A stretch of 13,375 nt of DNA from Saccoglossus kowalevskii (Eukaryota > Hemichordata > Enteropneusta > Harrimaniidae). Location: positions 1-13,375 of the forward strand of contig NW_003120893.1 in the NCBI RefSeq assembly GCF_000003605.2, given 5' to 3'. This document shows positions 1 through 9,430 of this stretch, one piece after another. The notes below the pieces were generated by a model. It saw nothing but the letters and a program-made list of their open reading frames with translations, did no database searches and was not told the origin of the DNA. The translations under genes and the position numbers were made by a program. The first letter of the stretch is position 1; each line of letters begins with the position of its first letter.

Positions 1-214
1 CACATATATGTAGTTGTTATCGCATATATCGCTGATATCTCATGTATACATATGTAGTTGTTATCGCACATATCACTGATATCTCATGTATACATATGTA
101 GTTGTTATCGCACATATCACTGATATCTCATGTATACATATGTAGTTGTTATCGCACATATCGACGATATCTCATGTATACATATCTAGTTGTTATCACA
201 TATATCACTGATAT
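1..214 (+). repeat. Opening run of near-consensus units
   Basis: About five 44-bp units, mostly of the CGCACATATCACTG and CTCATG subtype. One carries CGACGATATC at 162 followed by CATATCTAG, a pair of rare variants that is also found together at 3871, 4821 and 6760 in the C family. This short stretch is therefore probably a fragment related to family C that continues beyond the left edge of the window. No gene or regulatory site is seen. Confidence 0.7.
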
Positions 215-768
215 CTTATGTATACATATGTATCTGTTATCGCATATATCGCTGATATCCTATGTGTACATGTGTAGTTGTTATCACATATATCGCTGAT
301 ATCCTATGTATACATGTGTAGTTGTTATCACATATATCGCTGATATCCTATGTATACATGTGTAGTTGTTATTGCATATATCGCTGATATCCCTTGTATA
401 CATATGTAGTTGTTATTGCATGTATCACTGATATCCTTTGTATGCATATGTAGTTGTTATTGCATGTATCACTGATATCCTATGTACACATATGTAGTTG
501 TTATTGCATATATCGCTGATATCCTATGTATACATATGTAGTTGTTATCGCACATATCACTTATATCTCATGTATATAGATTTAGTTGTTATCGCACATA
601 TCGCTGATATCCTATGTATACATATATATATTTGTTATCACATATATCGCTGATATCCTATGTGTACATGTGTAGTTGTTATCGCATATATCGCTGATAT
701 CCTATGTATACATATGTAGTTGTTATCGCATATATCGCTGATATCCTATTTGTATATGTGTAGTTGTT
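215..768 (+). repeat. Higher-order block B, copy 1
   Basis: This block shares an ordered series of rare variants with 2600-3219 and 5162-5760. The series is a unit with GTGTACATGTGTAG (261), units with TTGCATGTATCACTG and CCTTTGTA, a unit with TATATAGATTT (572), and a unit with an AT run CATATATATATTTG (about 620). With copy 2 it also shares CTATTTGTATATG (746). The 261 and 571 markers both sit 5099 bp before their partners in copy 3, so copies 1 and 3 are colinear over that stretch. Relative to copy 2 the offset shifts from 2537 to 2449, so copy 2 lacks two units (88 bp). Block edges are approximate. Confidence 0.8.
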
Positions 769-799
769 ATCACATTTATCGCTGATATCCTATGTGTAC

Positions 800-1440
800 T
801 TATGTAGTTGTTATCGCATATTTCGCTGATATGCTATGTATACATATGTTGTTGTTATCGTATATATCGCTGATATCTCATGTATACATATGTAGTTGAT
901 ATCGCACATATCGCTGATATCATATGTATACATATGTAGTTGTTATCGCATATATCGCTGATATCTCATGTATACATATGTAGTTGATATCGCACATATC
1001 GCTTATATCATATGTATACATATGTAGTTGTTATCGCATATATCGCTGATATCCTATGTATACATATGTATTTGTTATCACATATATTGCTGATATCCTA
1101 TGTGTAGTTGATATCGCATACATTGCTGATATCCTATGTATACATATCTAGTTGTTATCGCACATATCACTGGTATCTCATGTATACATATGTAGTTGTT
1201 ATCGCACATATCGCTGATATCCTATGTACATATATGTAGTTGTTATCGCATATATCGCTGATATATCATGTATACATATGTAGTTGTTATCGGACATATC
1301 GCTGTTATCTCATGTATACATATGTAGTTGTTATCGCACATATCGCTGATATCTCATGTATACATTTGTAGTTGTTATCGCACATATCGCTGATATCTCA
1401 TGAATACATATGTAGTCATTATGCATATATCGCTGATATC
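800..1440 (+). repeat. Higher-order block E, copy 1
   Basis: Diagnostic variants are CATATGTTGTTG (843), TTGATATCGCACAT, CGCTTATATCATATG (about 1002), a 36-bp short unit (1098-1133), CACTGGTATC, CCTATGTACATATATG, TCGGACATATCGCTGTTATC and CATTTGTAG. The same series is found at 12460-13375. TACATATGTTG at 841 pairs with 12504 (offset 11663), and TACATATCTA at 1141 pairs with 12892 (offset 11751). The 88-bp shift means that the right-hand copy has two extra units between these markers. Its right part overlaps block A copy 1, because the two families share sequence. Confidence 0.8.
1098..1133 (+). repeat. 36-bp short unit
   Basis: Adjacent unit ends are 36 bp apart instead of 44. The unit reads CTATGTGTAGTTG where a normal unit reads CTATG, TATACATA, TGTAGTTG. 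The best donor is the GTGTACATGTGTAG variant seen at 261: deletion between its two ATGTGTA copies, 8 bp apart, gives this junction exactly. Matching 36-bp units lie at 1749-1784, 8606-8641, 10053-10088, 10836-10871 and 12849-12884. Confidence 0.9.
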
Positions 1441-1748
1441 TCATGAATACATATGTAGTTGTTATTGCACATATCACTGATATCCTTTGTATACATATGT
1501 AGTTGTTATCGCATGTACCACTGATATCCTATGTATACAGATGTAGTTGTTATCGCACATATCGCTGATATCTCATGAATACATATGTAGTTGTTATCGC
1601 ACATATCGCTGATATCTCATGAATACATATGCAGTTGTTATCGCACATATCGCTGATATCTCATGAATACATATGTAGTTGTTATCGCATGTACCACTGA
1701 TATCCCATGTATACAGATGTAGTTTTTATCACATATATCGCTGATATC

Positions 1749-1784
1749 CTATGTGTAGTTGTTATCGCATACATCGCTGATATC
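1749..1784 (+). repeat. 36-bp short unit
   Basis: GATATC ends at 1748 and again at 1784, giving a 36-bp unit with the CTATGTGTAG junction and the CGCATACATCG core. It lies within block A copy 1 and is inherited by the block A copies at 8606, 10053 and 10836. Confidence 0.9.
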
Positions 1785-2189
1785 CTATGTATACATATGC
1801 AGTTGTTATCGCTCATATCACTGATATCATATGAATACATATGTAGTTGATATCGCACATATCGCTGATATCTCATGTATACATATGTATTTGTTATCGC
1901 ACATATCGCTGATATCCTATGTACACATATGTAGTTGTTATCGCACATATCGCTGATATCTCATGTATACATATGTAGTTGTTATCGCACATATCGCTGA
2001 TATCCTATGTACATATATGTAGTTGTTATCGCATATATCGCTGATATACTATGTATACATATGTAGTTGTTATCGTATATATCGCTGATATCCTATGTAT
2101 ACATTTGTAGTTGTTATCGCATATATCACAGACATCTCATGTATACATATGTAGTTGTTATCACATATATCACTGATATCCTATGTATA

Positions 2190-2680
2190 CATATGTAGTT
2201 GTTAGCGTATATATCGCTGATATCATATGTATACATATGTAGTTGTTAGCGTATATATCGCTGATATAATATGTATATATATGTATCTGTTATCGCACAT
2301 ATCGCTGATATCCTATGTATACATATGTAGTTGTTATCGTATATATCGCTGATATCTTATGTATACATATGTATCTGTTATCGCATATATCGCTGATATC
2401 CTATGTATACATATGTAGTTGTTAGCGTATATATCGCTGATATCATATGTATACATATGTAGTTGTTAGCGTATATATCGCTGATATCATATGTATATAT
2501 ATGTAGTTGTTAGCATATATATCGATTATATCATATGTATACATATGTAGTTGTTACCGTATATATCGCTGATATCATATGTATACATATGTAGTTGTTA
2601 GAGTATATATCGCTGATATCGTATGTATACATATGTAGCTGTTAGCGTATATATCGCTGATATCATATGTATACATATGT
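2190..2680 (+). repeat. Run of TTAGCG-subtype units
   Basis: Many units here carry TTGTTAGCGTATATATCG in place of TTGTTATCGCACATATCG, and their junction is usually GATATCATATG. The junction variant lengthens the central dyad to the 16-bp perfect palindrome CATATGTATACATATG, for example at 2224-2239. Derived forms with TTAGCAT, TTACCG and TTAGAG occur here once each. The subtype recurs at about 5060-5230, 6080-6140, 7015-7240 (scattered), 9055-9430 and 11280-11350, so it is clustered and not spread randomly. Confidence 0.85.
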
Positions 2681-3219
2681 AGTTGCTATCACATATATCA
2701 CTGATATACTATGTATACATATGTAGTTGTTATCGTATATATCGCTGATATCTTATGTATACATATGTATCTGTTATCGCATATATCGCTGATATCCTAT
2801 GTGTACATGTGTAGTTGTTATCAAATATATCGCTGATATCCTTTGTATACATATGTAGTTGTTATTGCATGTATCACTGATATCCTTTGTATACATATGT
2901 AGTTGTTATTGCATGTATCACTGATATCCTATGTACACATATGTAGTTGTTATTGCATATATCGCTGATATCCTATGTATACATATGTAGTTGTTATCGC
3001 ACATATCACTTATATCTCATGTATATAGATTTAGTTGTTATCGCACATATCGCTGATATCCTATGTATACATATATATATATTTGTTATCACATATATCG
3101 CTGATATCCTATGTGTACATGTGTAGTTGTTATCGCATATATCGCTGATATCCTATGTATACATATGTAGTTGTTATCGCATATATCGCTGATATCCTAT
3201 TTGTATATGTGTAGTTGTT
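2600..3219 (+). repeat. Higher-order block B, copy 2
   Basis: GTAGCTGTTAGCG at 2635 pairs with 5197 and TATGTGTACA at 2798 pairs with 5360, both at offset 2562. TGTATATAGA at 3020 pairs with 5670 at offset 2650. The change of 88 bp shows that this copy lacks two units present in copies 1 and 3. Its AT run near 3070 is one AT longer than in either other copy, which shifts the later offset to copy 1 from 2449 to 2451, as CTATTTG (746 and 3197) confirms. Similarity to copy 3 ends near 3111; similarity to copy 1 continues to about 3219. Confidence 0.85.
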
Positions 3220-3372
3220 ATCGCATATATCGCTGATATCCTATGTATACATATGTAGTTGTTATTGCATATATCACTGATATCCTATGTATACATATGT
3301 AGTTGTTATCGCACATATCACTGATATCTCATGTATACATATGTAGTTGTTATCGCACATATCACTGATATC
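3220..3372 (+). repeat. Link of ordinary 44-bp units
   Basis: Between blocks B and C lie three to four full-length units. They include one TTGTTATTGCATATATC unit followed by CGCACATATCACTG units with CTCATG junctions. The same order appears at about 5817-5940 and 6522-6640. No gene or other feature is visible. Confidence 0.65.
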
Positions 3373-3440
3373 TCATGTATACATATGTAGTGGTATCACA
3401 TATATCTTATGTATACAAATGTGGTGTTTTCCCATATATC
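3373..3440 (+). repeat. Pair of 34-bp short units
   Basis: No GATATC occurs between 3372 and 3479, a span that normally would hold at least one. Two consecutive units lack the 9 bases GCTGATATC after ATATC, and each has also lost one further base, giving 34 bp each. Loss of 9 bp is what deletion between the two ATATC copies of ATATCGCTGATATC would produce. Homologous pairs lie at 4277-4346 (35 and 35 bp) and 7254-7324 (36 and 35 bp). Confidence 0.85.
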
Positions 3441-4076
3441 CTATGTATACAAATGTAGTTGTTATCTCATGTATCGCTGATATCCTATGTATACATATGT
3501 AGTTGTTATCACATATATCGCTGATATCATATGTATACATATGTAGTTATTATCGCATATATCGCTGATATCCTATGTATACATATGTAGTTGTTATCGC
3601 ATATATCGCTGATATCCTATGTATACATATGTAGTTGTTATTGAATATATCGCTGATATCCTATGTATACATATGTAGTTGTTATCGCACATATCACTGA
3701 TATCTCATGTATACATATGTAGTTGTTATCGCACATATCACTGATATCTCATGTATACATATGTAGTTGTTATCGCACATATCACTTATATCTCATGTAT
3801 ACAGATTTAGTTGTTATCGCACATATCACTGATATCCTATGTATACAGATTTAGTTGTTATCGCACATATCGACGATATCTCATGTATACATATCTAGTT
3901 GTTATCGCACATATCGCTGATATCTCATGTATATATATGTAGTTGTTATCGCACATATCGCTGATATCTCATGTATACATATGTAGTTGTTATCGCACAT
4001 ATCGCTGATATCTCATGTATACATATGTAGTTGTTATCGTATATATCGCTGATATCCTATGTATACATATGTAGTT
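3373..4076 (+). repeat. Higher-order block C, copy 1
   Basis: The block opens with two short units (3373-3440) bearing AAATGTGGTG and TTTTCCCATATATCC. It then has GTAGTTATTATCGC (3543), TTGAATATATC (3641), ATACAGATTTAG units, CGACGATATC (3871) and CATATCTAG. The series is repeated from 4277 at an offset of 905, rising to 950 because the next copy holds one extra unit (marked CTTATGTAG) and one small indel. Two single-base deletions, in GTAGTGGTATC and GTGGTGTTTT, are private to this copy. Confidence 0.85.
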
Positions 4077-4276
4077 GTTATCGCATATATCGCTGATATC
4101 CTATGTATACTTATGTAGTTGTTATCGCATATATCGCTGATATCCTATGTATACATATGTAGTTGTTATTGAATATATCGCTGATATCCTATGTATACAT
4201 ATGTAGTTGTTATCGCACATATCACTGATATCTCATGTATACATATGTAGTTGTTATCGCACATATCACTGATATC
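4077..4276 (+). repeat. Partial block C unit run between copies 1 and 2
   Basis: Four to five full-length units, including GTATACTTATGTAG (about 4107), TTGAATATATC (4169) and CGCACATATCACTG units. TTGAATATATC recurs at 3641, 4169 and 4591. The first two are exactly 12 units (528 bp) apart, so this run is itself a partial duplicate of the interior of block C. Confidence 0.7.
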
Positions 4277-4346
4277 TCATGTATACATATGTAGTTGTTA
4301 TCACATATATCTTATGTATACAAATGTGGTTGTTTTCCCATATATC
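4277..4346 (+). repeat. Pair of 35-bp short units
   Basis: Units 4277-4311 and 4312-4346 are 35 bp each and lack GCTGATATC. The second carries AAATGTGGTTGTTTTCCC. This is the cleanest of the three copies of the pair, because the others have gained or lost single bases. Confidence 0.88.
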
Positions 4347-5024
4347 CTATGTATACAAATGTAGTTGTTATCTCATGTATCGCTGATATCCTATGTATAC
4401 ATATGTAGTTGTTATCACATATATCGCTGATATCATATGTATACATATGTAGTTATTATCGCATATATCGCTGATATCCTATGTATACATATGTAGTTGT
4501 TATCGCATATATCGCTGATATCCTATGTATACTTATGTAGTTGTTATCGCATATATCGCTGATATCCTATGTATACATATGTAGTTGTTATTGAATATAT
4601 CGCTGATATCCTATGTATACATATGTAGTTGTTATCGCACATATCACTGATATCTCATGTATACATATGTAGTTGTTATCGCACATATCACTGATATCTC
4701 ATGTATACATATGTAGTTGTTATCGCACATATCACTTATATCTCATGTATACAGATTTACTTGTTATCGCACATATCACTGATATCCTATGTATACAGAT
4801 TTAGTTGTTATCGCACATATCGACGATATCTCATGTATACATATCTAGTTGTTATCGCACATATCGCTGATATCTCATGTATATATATGTAGTTGTTATC
4901 GCACATATCGCTGATATCTCATGTATACATATGTAGTTGTTATCGCACATATCGCTGATATCTCATGTATACATATGTAGTTGTTATCGTATATATCGCT
5001 GATATCCTATGTATACATATGTAT
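4277..5024 (+). repeat. Higher-order block C, copy 2
   Basis: Markers are the short-unit pair (4277-4346), GTAGTTATTATCGC (4449), TTGAATATATC (4591), CAGATTTACTTG (about 4752), CGACGATATC (4821) and CATATCTAG. ATGTAGTTATTATC at 4447 pairs with 6386, and CGACG at 4821 pairs with 6760, both at offset 1939, so copies 2 and 3 are colinear there and onward to about 5110. Similarity to copy 1 (offset 950) ends near 5024. A private change makes TTTAG into TTTAC, which removes a stop codon and opens a chance 63-codon frame at 4701-4892. Confidence 0.85.
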
Positions 5025-5161
5025 CTGTTATCGCATATATCGCTGATATCCTATGTATACATATGAAGTTGTTAGCGTATATATCGCTGATATCCTATGT
5101 ATACATATGTAGTTGTTAGCGTATATATCGCTGATATCATATGTATACATATGTAGTTGTT
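5025..5161 (+). repeat. Link units entering a TTAGCG run
   Basis: About three full-length units, with GTATCTGTTATCGC, CATATGAAGTTGTTAGCG and TTAGCG cores. The same CATATGAAG unit follows block C copy 3 near 7000, at offset 1939, so the C-family homology extends into this stretch. It also begins the TTAGCG run that leads into block B copy 3. Confidence 0.7.
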
Positions 5162-5760
5162 AGCGTATATATCGCTGATATCATATGTATACATATGTAG
5201 CTGTTAGCGTATATATCGCTGATATCATATGTATACATATGTAGTTGTTATCACATATATCGCTGATATCATATGTATACATATGTAGTTGTTATCGTGT
5301 ATATCGCTGATATCTTATGTATACATATGTATCTGTTATCGCATATATCGCTGATATCCTATGTGTACATGTGTAGTTGTTATCGCATATATCGCTGATA
5401 TCCTATGTATACATGTGTAGTTGTTATCACATATATCGCTGATATCCTATGTATACATATGTAGATGTTATCACATATATCGCTGATATCCTTTGTATAC
5501 ATATGTAGTTGTTATTGCATGTATCACTGATATCCTTTGTATACATATGTAGTTGTTATTGCATGTATCACTGATATCCTATGTACACATATGTAGTTGT
5601 TATTGCATATATCGCTGATATCCTATGTATACATATGTAGTTGTTATTGCACATATCACTTATATCTCATGTATATAGATTTAGTTGTTATCGCACATAT
5701 CGCTGATATCCTATGTATACATATATATATTTGTTATCACATATATCGCTGATATCCTAT
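5162..5760 (+). repeat. Higher-order block B, copy 3
   Basis: This copy carries GTAGCTGTTAGCG (5197), TATGTGTACA (5360), the TTGCATGTATCAC and CCTTTGTA units, TATATAGATTT (5671) and CATATATATATTTG (about 5718). It keeps the two units that copy 2 lacks, and it is colinear with copy 1 at offset 5099 between the 261 and 571 markers. Homology to copy 2 ends near 5760, where this copy passes into a GTATACTTATG unit. Confidence 0.85.
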
Positions 5761-6020
5761 GTATACTTATGTAGTTGTTATCGCATATATCGCTGATATC
5801 CTATGTATACATATGTAGTTGTTATTGCATATATCGCTGATATCCTATGTATACATATGTAGTTGTTATCGCACATATCACTGATATCTCATGTATACAT
5901 ATGTAGTTGTTATCGCACATATCACTGATATCTCATGTATACATATGTAGTTGTTATCGCACATATCACTTATATCTCATGTATACAGATTTAGTTGTTA
6001 TCGCACATATCACTGATATC
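5761..6020 (+). repeat. Module repeated 705 bp downstream
   Basis: GTATACTTAT at 5761 matches 6466, and the following TTGTTATTGC, CGCACATATCACTG, CACTTATATCTC and ATACAGATTTAG units match in the same order to about 6020 and 6725. The offset of 705 is sixteen 44-bp units plus one base. The extra base is the second G of GTAGGTTG near 6214. The module is a sub-part of the C family. Confidence 0.75.
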
Positions 6021-6378
6021 CTAAGTATACATATGTAGTTGCTATCGCACATATCACTGATATCATATGTATACATATGTAGTTGTTAGCGTATATATCG
6101 CTGATATCATATGTATACATATGTAGTTGTTAGCGTATATGTCGCTGATATCATATGTATACATATGAAGTTGTTATCACATATATCGCTGATATCCTAT
6201 ATATACATATGTAGGTTGTTATCCCATATATCGCTGATATCCTATGTATACATATGTATCTGTTATCGTACATATCGCTGATATCCTATGTATACAAATG
6301 TAGTTGTTATCGTATATATCGCTGATATCCTATGTATACATATGTAGTTGTTATCGTATATATCGCTGATATCATATG
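6021..6378 (+). repeat. Mixed units between block copies
   Basis: About eight units of mixed subtype: GTTGCTATCGC, two TTAGCG units (one with GTATATGTCGC), CATATGAAG, GTAGGTTGTTATCCC with a one-base insertion, GTATCTGTTATCG and ATACAAATGTAG. CTAAGTATAC near 6022 is private. No gene is seen, and no long duplicate of the whole stretch was noticed elsewhere in the window. Confidence 0.65.
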
Positions 6379-7050
6379 TATACATATGTAGTTATTATCG
6401 CATATATCGCTGATATCCTATGTATACATATGTAGTTGTTATCGCATATATCGCTGATATCCTATGTATACTTATTTAGTTGTTATCGCATATATCGCTG
6501 ATATCCTATGTATACATATGTAGTTGTTATTGCATATATCGCTGATATCCTATGTATACATATGTAGTTGTTATCGCACATATCACTGATATCTCATGTA
6601 TACATATGTAGTTGTTATCGCACATATCACTGATATCTCATGTATACATATGTAGTTGTTATCGCACATATCACTTATATCTCATGTATACAGATTTAGT
6701 TGTTATCGCACATATCACTGATATCCTATGTATACAGATTTAGTTGTTATCGCACATATCGACGATATCTCATGTATACATATCTAGTTGTTATCGCACA
6801 TATCGCTGATATCTCATGTATATATATGTAGTTGTTATCGCACATATCGCTGATATCTCATGTATACATATGTAGTTGTTATCGCACATATCGCTGATAT
6901 CTCATGTATACATATGTAGTTGTTATCGTATATATCGCTGATATCCTATGTATACATATGTATCTGTTATCGCATATATCGCTGATATCCTATGTATACA
7001 TATGAAGTTGTTAGCGTATATATCGCTGATATCCTATGTATACATATGTA
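6379..7050 (+). repeat. Higher-order block C, copy 3
   Basis: It is colinear with 4440-5111 at offset 1939. Shared markers are GTAGTTATTATCGC (6388), two ATACAGATTTAG units, CGACGATATC (6760), CATATCTAG, GTATCTGTTATCGC and CATATGAAG. Differences include TTTAG where copy 2 has TTTAC, TTGCATATATC where copy 2 has TTGAATATATC, and CTTATTTAG where copy 2 has CTTATGTAG. It lacks the short-unit pair that opens copies 1 and 2. Confidence 0.82.
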
Positions 7051-7253
7051 GTTGTTATCGCATATATCGCCGATATCCTATGTATACATATGTAGTTGTT
7101 ATCGCATATGTCGCTGACATCTCATGTATACATATGTAGTTGTTAGCGTATATATTGCTGATATCATATGTATACATATGTAGTTGTTATCACATATGTC
7201 GCTGATATCCTATGTATACATATGTAGTTGTTAGCGTATATATCGCTGATATC
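7051..7253 (+). repeat. Mixed full-length units
   Basis: Four to five units including CGCCGATATCC, GTCGCTGACATCTC, TTAGCGTATATATTGCTG and CACATATGTCGC. The altered bases are mostly at the two CpG positions. No gene or duplicate of the stretch as a whole was noticed. Confidence 0.6.
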
Positions 7254-7440
7254 CTATGTATACATATTTAGGTTGTTATCCCATATATCCTATGTATACA
7301 AATGTGGTTGTTTTCCCATATATCCTATGTATACAAATGTAGTTGTTATCTCATGTATCGCTGATATCTCTATGTATACATATATAGTTGTTATCACATA
7401 TATCGCTGATATCATATGTATACATATGTAGTTATTATCG
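7254..7440 (+). repeat. Partial block C, copy 4, with short-unit pair
   Basis: Short units at 7254-7289 (36 bp, with an extra G in TTTAGGTTG) and 7290-7324 (35 bp, AAATGTGGTTG) lack GCTGATATC. They are followed by an AAATGTAGTTGTTATCTC unit (7325-7368) and GTAGTTATTATCGC (7428), the same order as at 4277-4460. One extra T in GATATCTCTATG is private. The copy loses its likeness to the others soon after 7440. Confidence 0.82.
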
Positions 7441-7600
7441 CATATATCGCTGATATCCTATGTATTACATATGTAGTTGTTATCGCATATATCGCTGAAA
7501 TCCTATGTATACTTATTTAGTTGTTATCGCATATATCGCTGATATCTCATGTATATATATCTAGTTGTTGTCACACATATCGCTGATATCCTATAAATAC
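7441..7600 (+). repeat. Degenerate units
   Basis: Three to four units with private damage: GTATTACATATG (one-base insertion near 7465), GCTGAAATCC in place of GCTGATATCC, GTTGTCACACATATC and CCTATAAATACATATG. These look like older or less homogenised units than the run that follows. Confidence 0.6.
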
Positions 7601-8221
7601 ATATGTAGTTGTTATCGCACATATCACTGATATCTCATGTATACATATGTAGTTGTTATCGCACATATCGCTGATATCCTATGTACACATATGTAGTTGT
7701 CATCGCACATGTCGCTGATATCTCATGTATACATATGCAGTTGTTATCGCACATATCGCTGATATCCTATGTACACATATGTAGTTGTTATCGCACATAT
7801 CGCTGATATCTCATGTATACATATGTAGTTGTTATCGCATATATCACAGACATCTCATGTATACATATGTAGTTGTTATCGCACATATCGCTGATATCTC
7901 ATGTATACATATGTAGTTGTTATCGCACATATCACTGATATCTCATGTATACATATGTAGTTGTTATCGCACATATCACTGATATCTCATGTATACATAT
8001 GTAGTTGTTATCGCATGTATCACTAATATCTCATGTATACATATGTAGTTGTTATCGCACATATCACTGATATCTCATGTATACATATGTAGTTGTTATC
8101 GCATGTATCACTGATATCTCATGTATACATATGTAGTTGTTATCGCACATATCGCCGATATCTCATGTATACATATCTAGTTGTTATCGCATATATCGCT
8201 GATATCTCATGTATACATATG
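7601..8221 (+). repeat. Run rich in near-consensus units
   Basis: About fourteen units with few differences, most reading TTGTTATCGCACATATC, then GCTG or ACTG, then GATATCTCATGTATACATATG. Exceptions are two CCTATGTACACATATG junctions, one CACAGACATC unit near 7850 (the variant also found at 2121, 8978 and 11208) and several GCATGTATCAC units. The low diversity suggests recent local amplification or conversion. No gene is present. Confidence 0.7.
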
Positions 8222-9357
8222 TAGTTGTTATTGCACATATCGCTGGTATCCTATATTGTATACATATGTAGTTGTTCTCACATATATCGCTGATATCTCA
8301 TGTATACATATGTAGTTGTTATTGCACATATCACTGATATCCTTTGTATACATATGTAGTTGTTATCGCATGTACCACTGATATCCTATGTATACAGATG
8401 TAGTTGTTATCGCACATATCGCTGATATCTCATGAATACATATGTAGTTGTTATCGCACATATTGCTGATATCTCATGAATACATATGCAGTTGTTATCG
8501 CACATATCGCTGATATCTCATGAATACATATGTAGTTGTTATCGCATGTACCACTGATATCCTATATATACAGATGTAGTTGTTATCCCATATATCGCTG
8601 ATATCCTATGTGTAGTTGTTATCGCATACATCGCTGATATCCTATGTATACATATGCAGTTGTTATCGCTCATATCACTGATATCATATGAATACATATG
8701 TAGTTGATATCGCACATATCGCTGATATCTCATGTATACATATGTAGTTGTTATCGCACATATCGCTGATATCCTATGTACACATATGTAGTTGTTATCG
8801 CACATATCGCTGATATCTCATGTATACATATGTAGTTGTTATCGCACATATCGCTGATATCCTATGTACATATATGTAGTTGTTATCGCATATATCGCTG
8901 ATATACTATGTATACATATGTAGTTGTTATCGTATATATCGCTGATATCCTATGTATACATTTGTAGTTGTTATCGCATATATCACAGACATCTCATGTA
9001 TACATATGTAGTTGTTATCACATATATCACTGATATCCTATGTATACATATGTAGTTGTTAGCGTATATATCGCTGATATCATATGTATACATATGTAGT
9101 TGTTAGCGTATATATCGCTGATATAATATGTATATATATGTATCTGTTATCGCACATATCGCTGATATCCTATGTATACATATGTAGTTGTTATCGTATA
9201 TATCGCTGATATCTTATGTATACATATGTATCTGTTATCGCATATATCGCTGATATCATATGTATACATATGTAGTTGTTAGCGTATATATCGCTGATAT
9301 CATATGTATACATATGTAGTTTTTAGCGTATATATCGCTGATATCATATGTATACAT
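8222..9357 (+). repeat. Higher-order block A, copy 2
   Basis: From about 8297 it is colinear with copy 1 at offset 6857; checked markers are TTGCAC (1465 and 8322) and ATATATCACA (2121 and 8978). Its opening part, 8222-8635, is also repeated at 9669-10082, offset 1447, sharing CTATATTGTATAC (8251 and 9698), a three-base insertion in the unit. Copies 2 and 3 alone share CTATATATACAG and TTATCCCATATATC, so they are sisters. Toward the right it passes into TTAGCG units. Confidence 0.85.
8606..8641 (+). repeat. 36-bp short unit
   Basis: GATATC ends at 8605 and at 8641. The unit has the CTATGTGTAG junction and CGCATACATCG core and is the orthologous position to 1749-1784 in block A copy 1 (offset 6857). 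Confidence 0.9.
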
Positions 9358-9430
9358 ATGTAGTTGTTAGCGTATATATCGCTGATATCATATGTATACA
9401 TATGTAGTTGTTAGCGTATATATCGCTGAT
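9055..9430 (+). repeat. Run of TTAGCG-subtype units
   Basis: Units carry TTGTTAGCGTATATATCG with GATATCATATG junctions, interrupted by GATATAATATGTATATATATG and two GTATCTGTTATCG units. The order matches 2200-2500 at offset 6857, so this run came with block A copy 2. TTTTTAGCG near 9319 is private. Confidence 0.8.

Larger units (their letters stand above)
1000..2424 (+). repeat. Higher-order block A, copy 1
   Basis: The segment is repeated at 10079-11511. The offset is 9079 before about 1100 and 9087 after it; the 8-bp step is the short unit at 1098-1133, which is full length in the other copy. Matching markers are TACATATCTA (1141 and 10228), TTGCAC (1465 and 10552) and ATATATCACA (2121 and 11208). 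Point differences are few, for example TTTTTATC near 1724 against TTGTTATC, and TACATATG near 1795 against TAAATATG. The part from about 1440 onward is also repeated at 8297-9357, offset 6857. The similarity to copy 4 ends near 2424, where this copy enters TTAGCG-type units and the other does not. Confidence 0.85.

Noticed and set aside
102-299. 65-codon open frame on the plus strand
   Set aside because: The protein is simply the 44-bp unit read through its three phases. It stays open only because a CGACGA variant removes the TGA of CGCTGA and the start falls after a TAG. There is no unique sequence, no domain, and no codon signal distinct from the repeat.
615-630. TATA-box promoter at the AT run CATATATATATTTG
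   Set aside because: It is a slippage product of the unit's CATATG region, repeated at about 3070 and 5718 with the rest of block B. No downstream transcription unit is visible.
4701-7431. Plus-strand open frames of 63-67 codons at 4701-4892, 6948-7139 and 7228-7431
   Set aside because: Each lies where variants such as TTTAC, GAAG or CGCCGA, or the short units, remove the TAG and TGA that normally close the plus-strand frame cycle. They have the same low-complexity composition of Tyr, Ile, Ser, Val and Cys as any translation of the unit. They are treated as chance frames.
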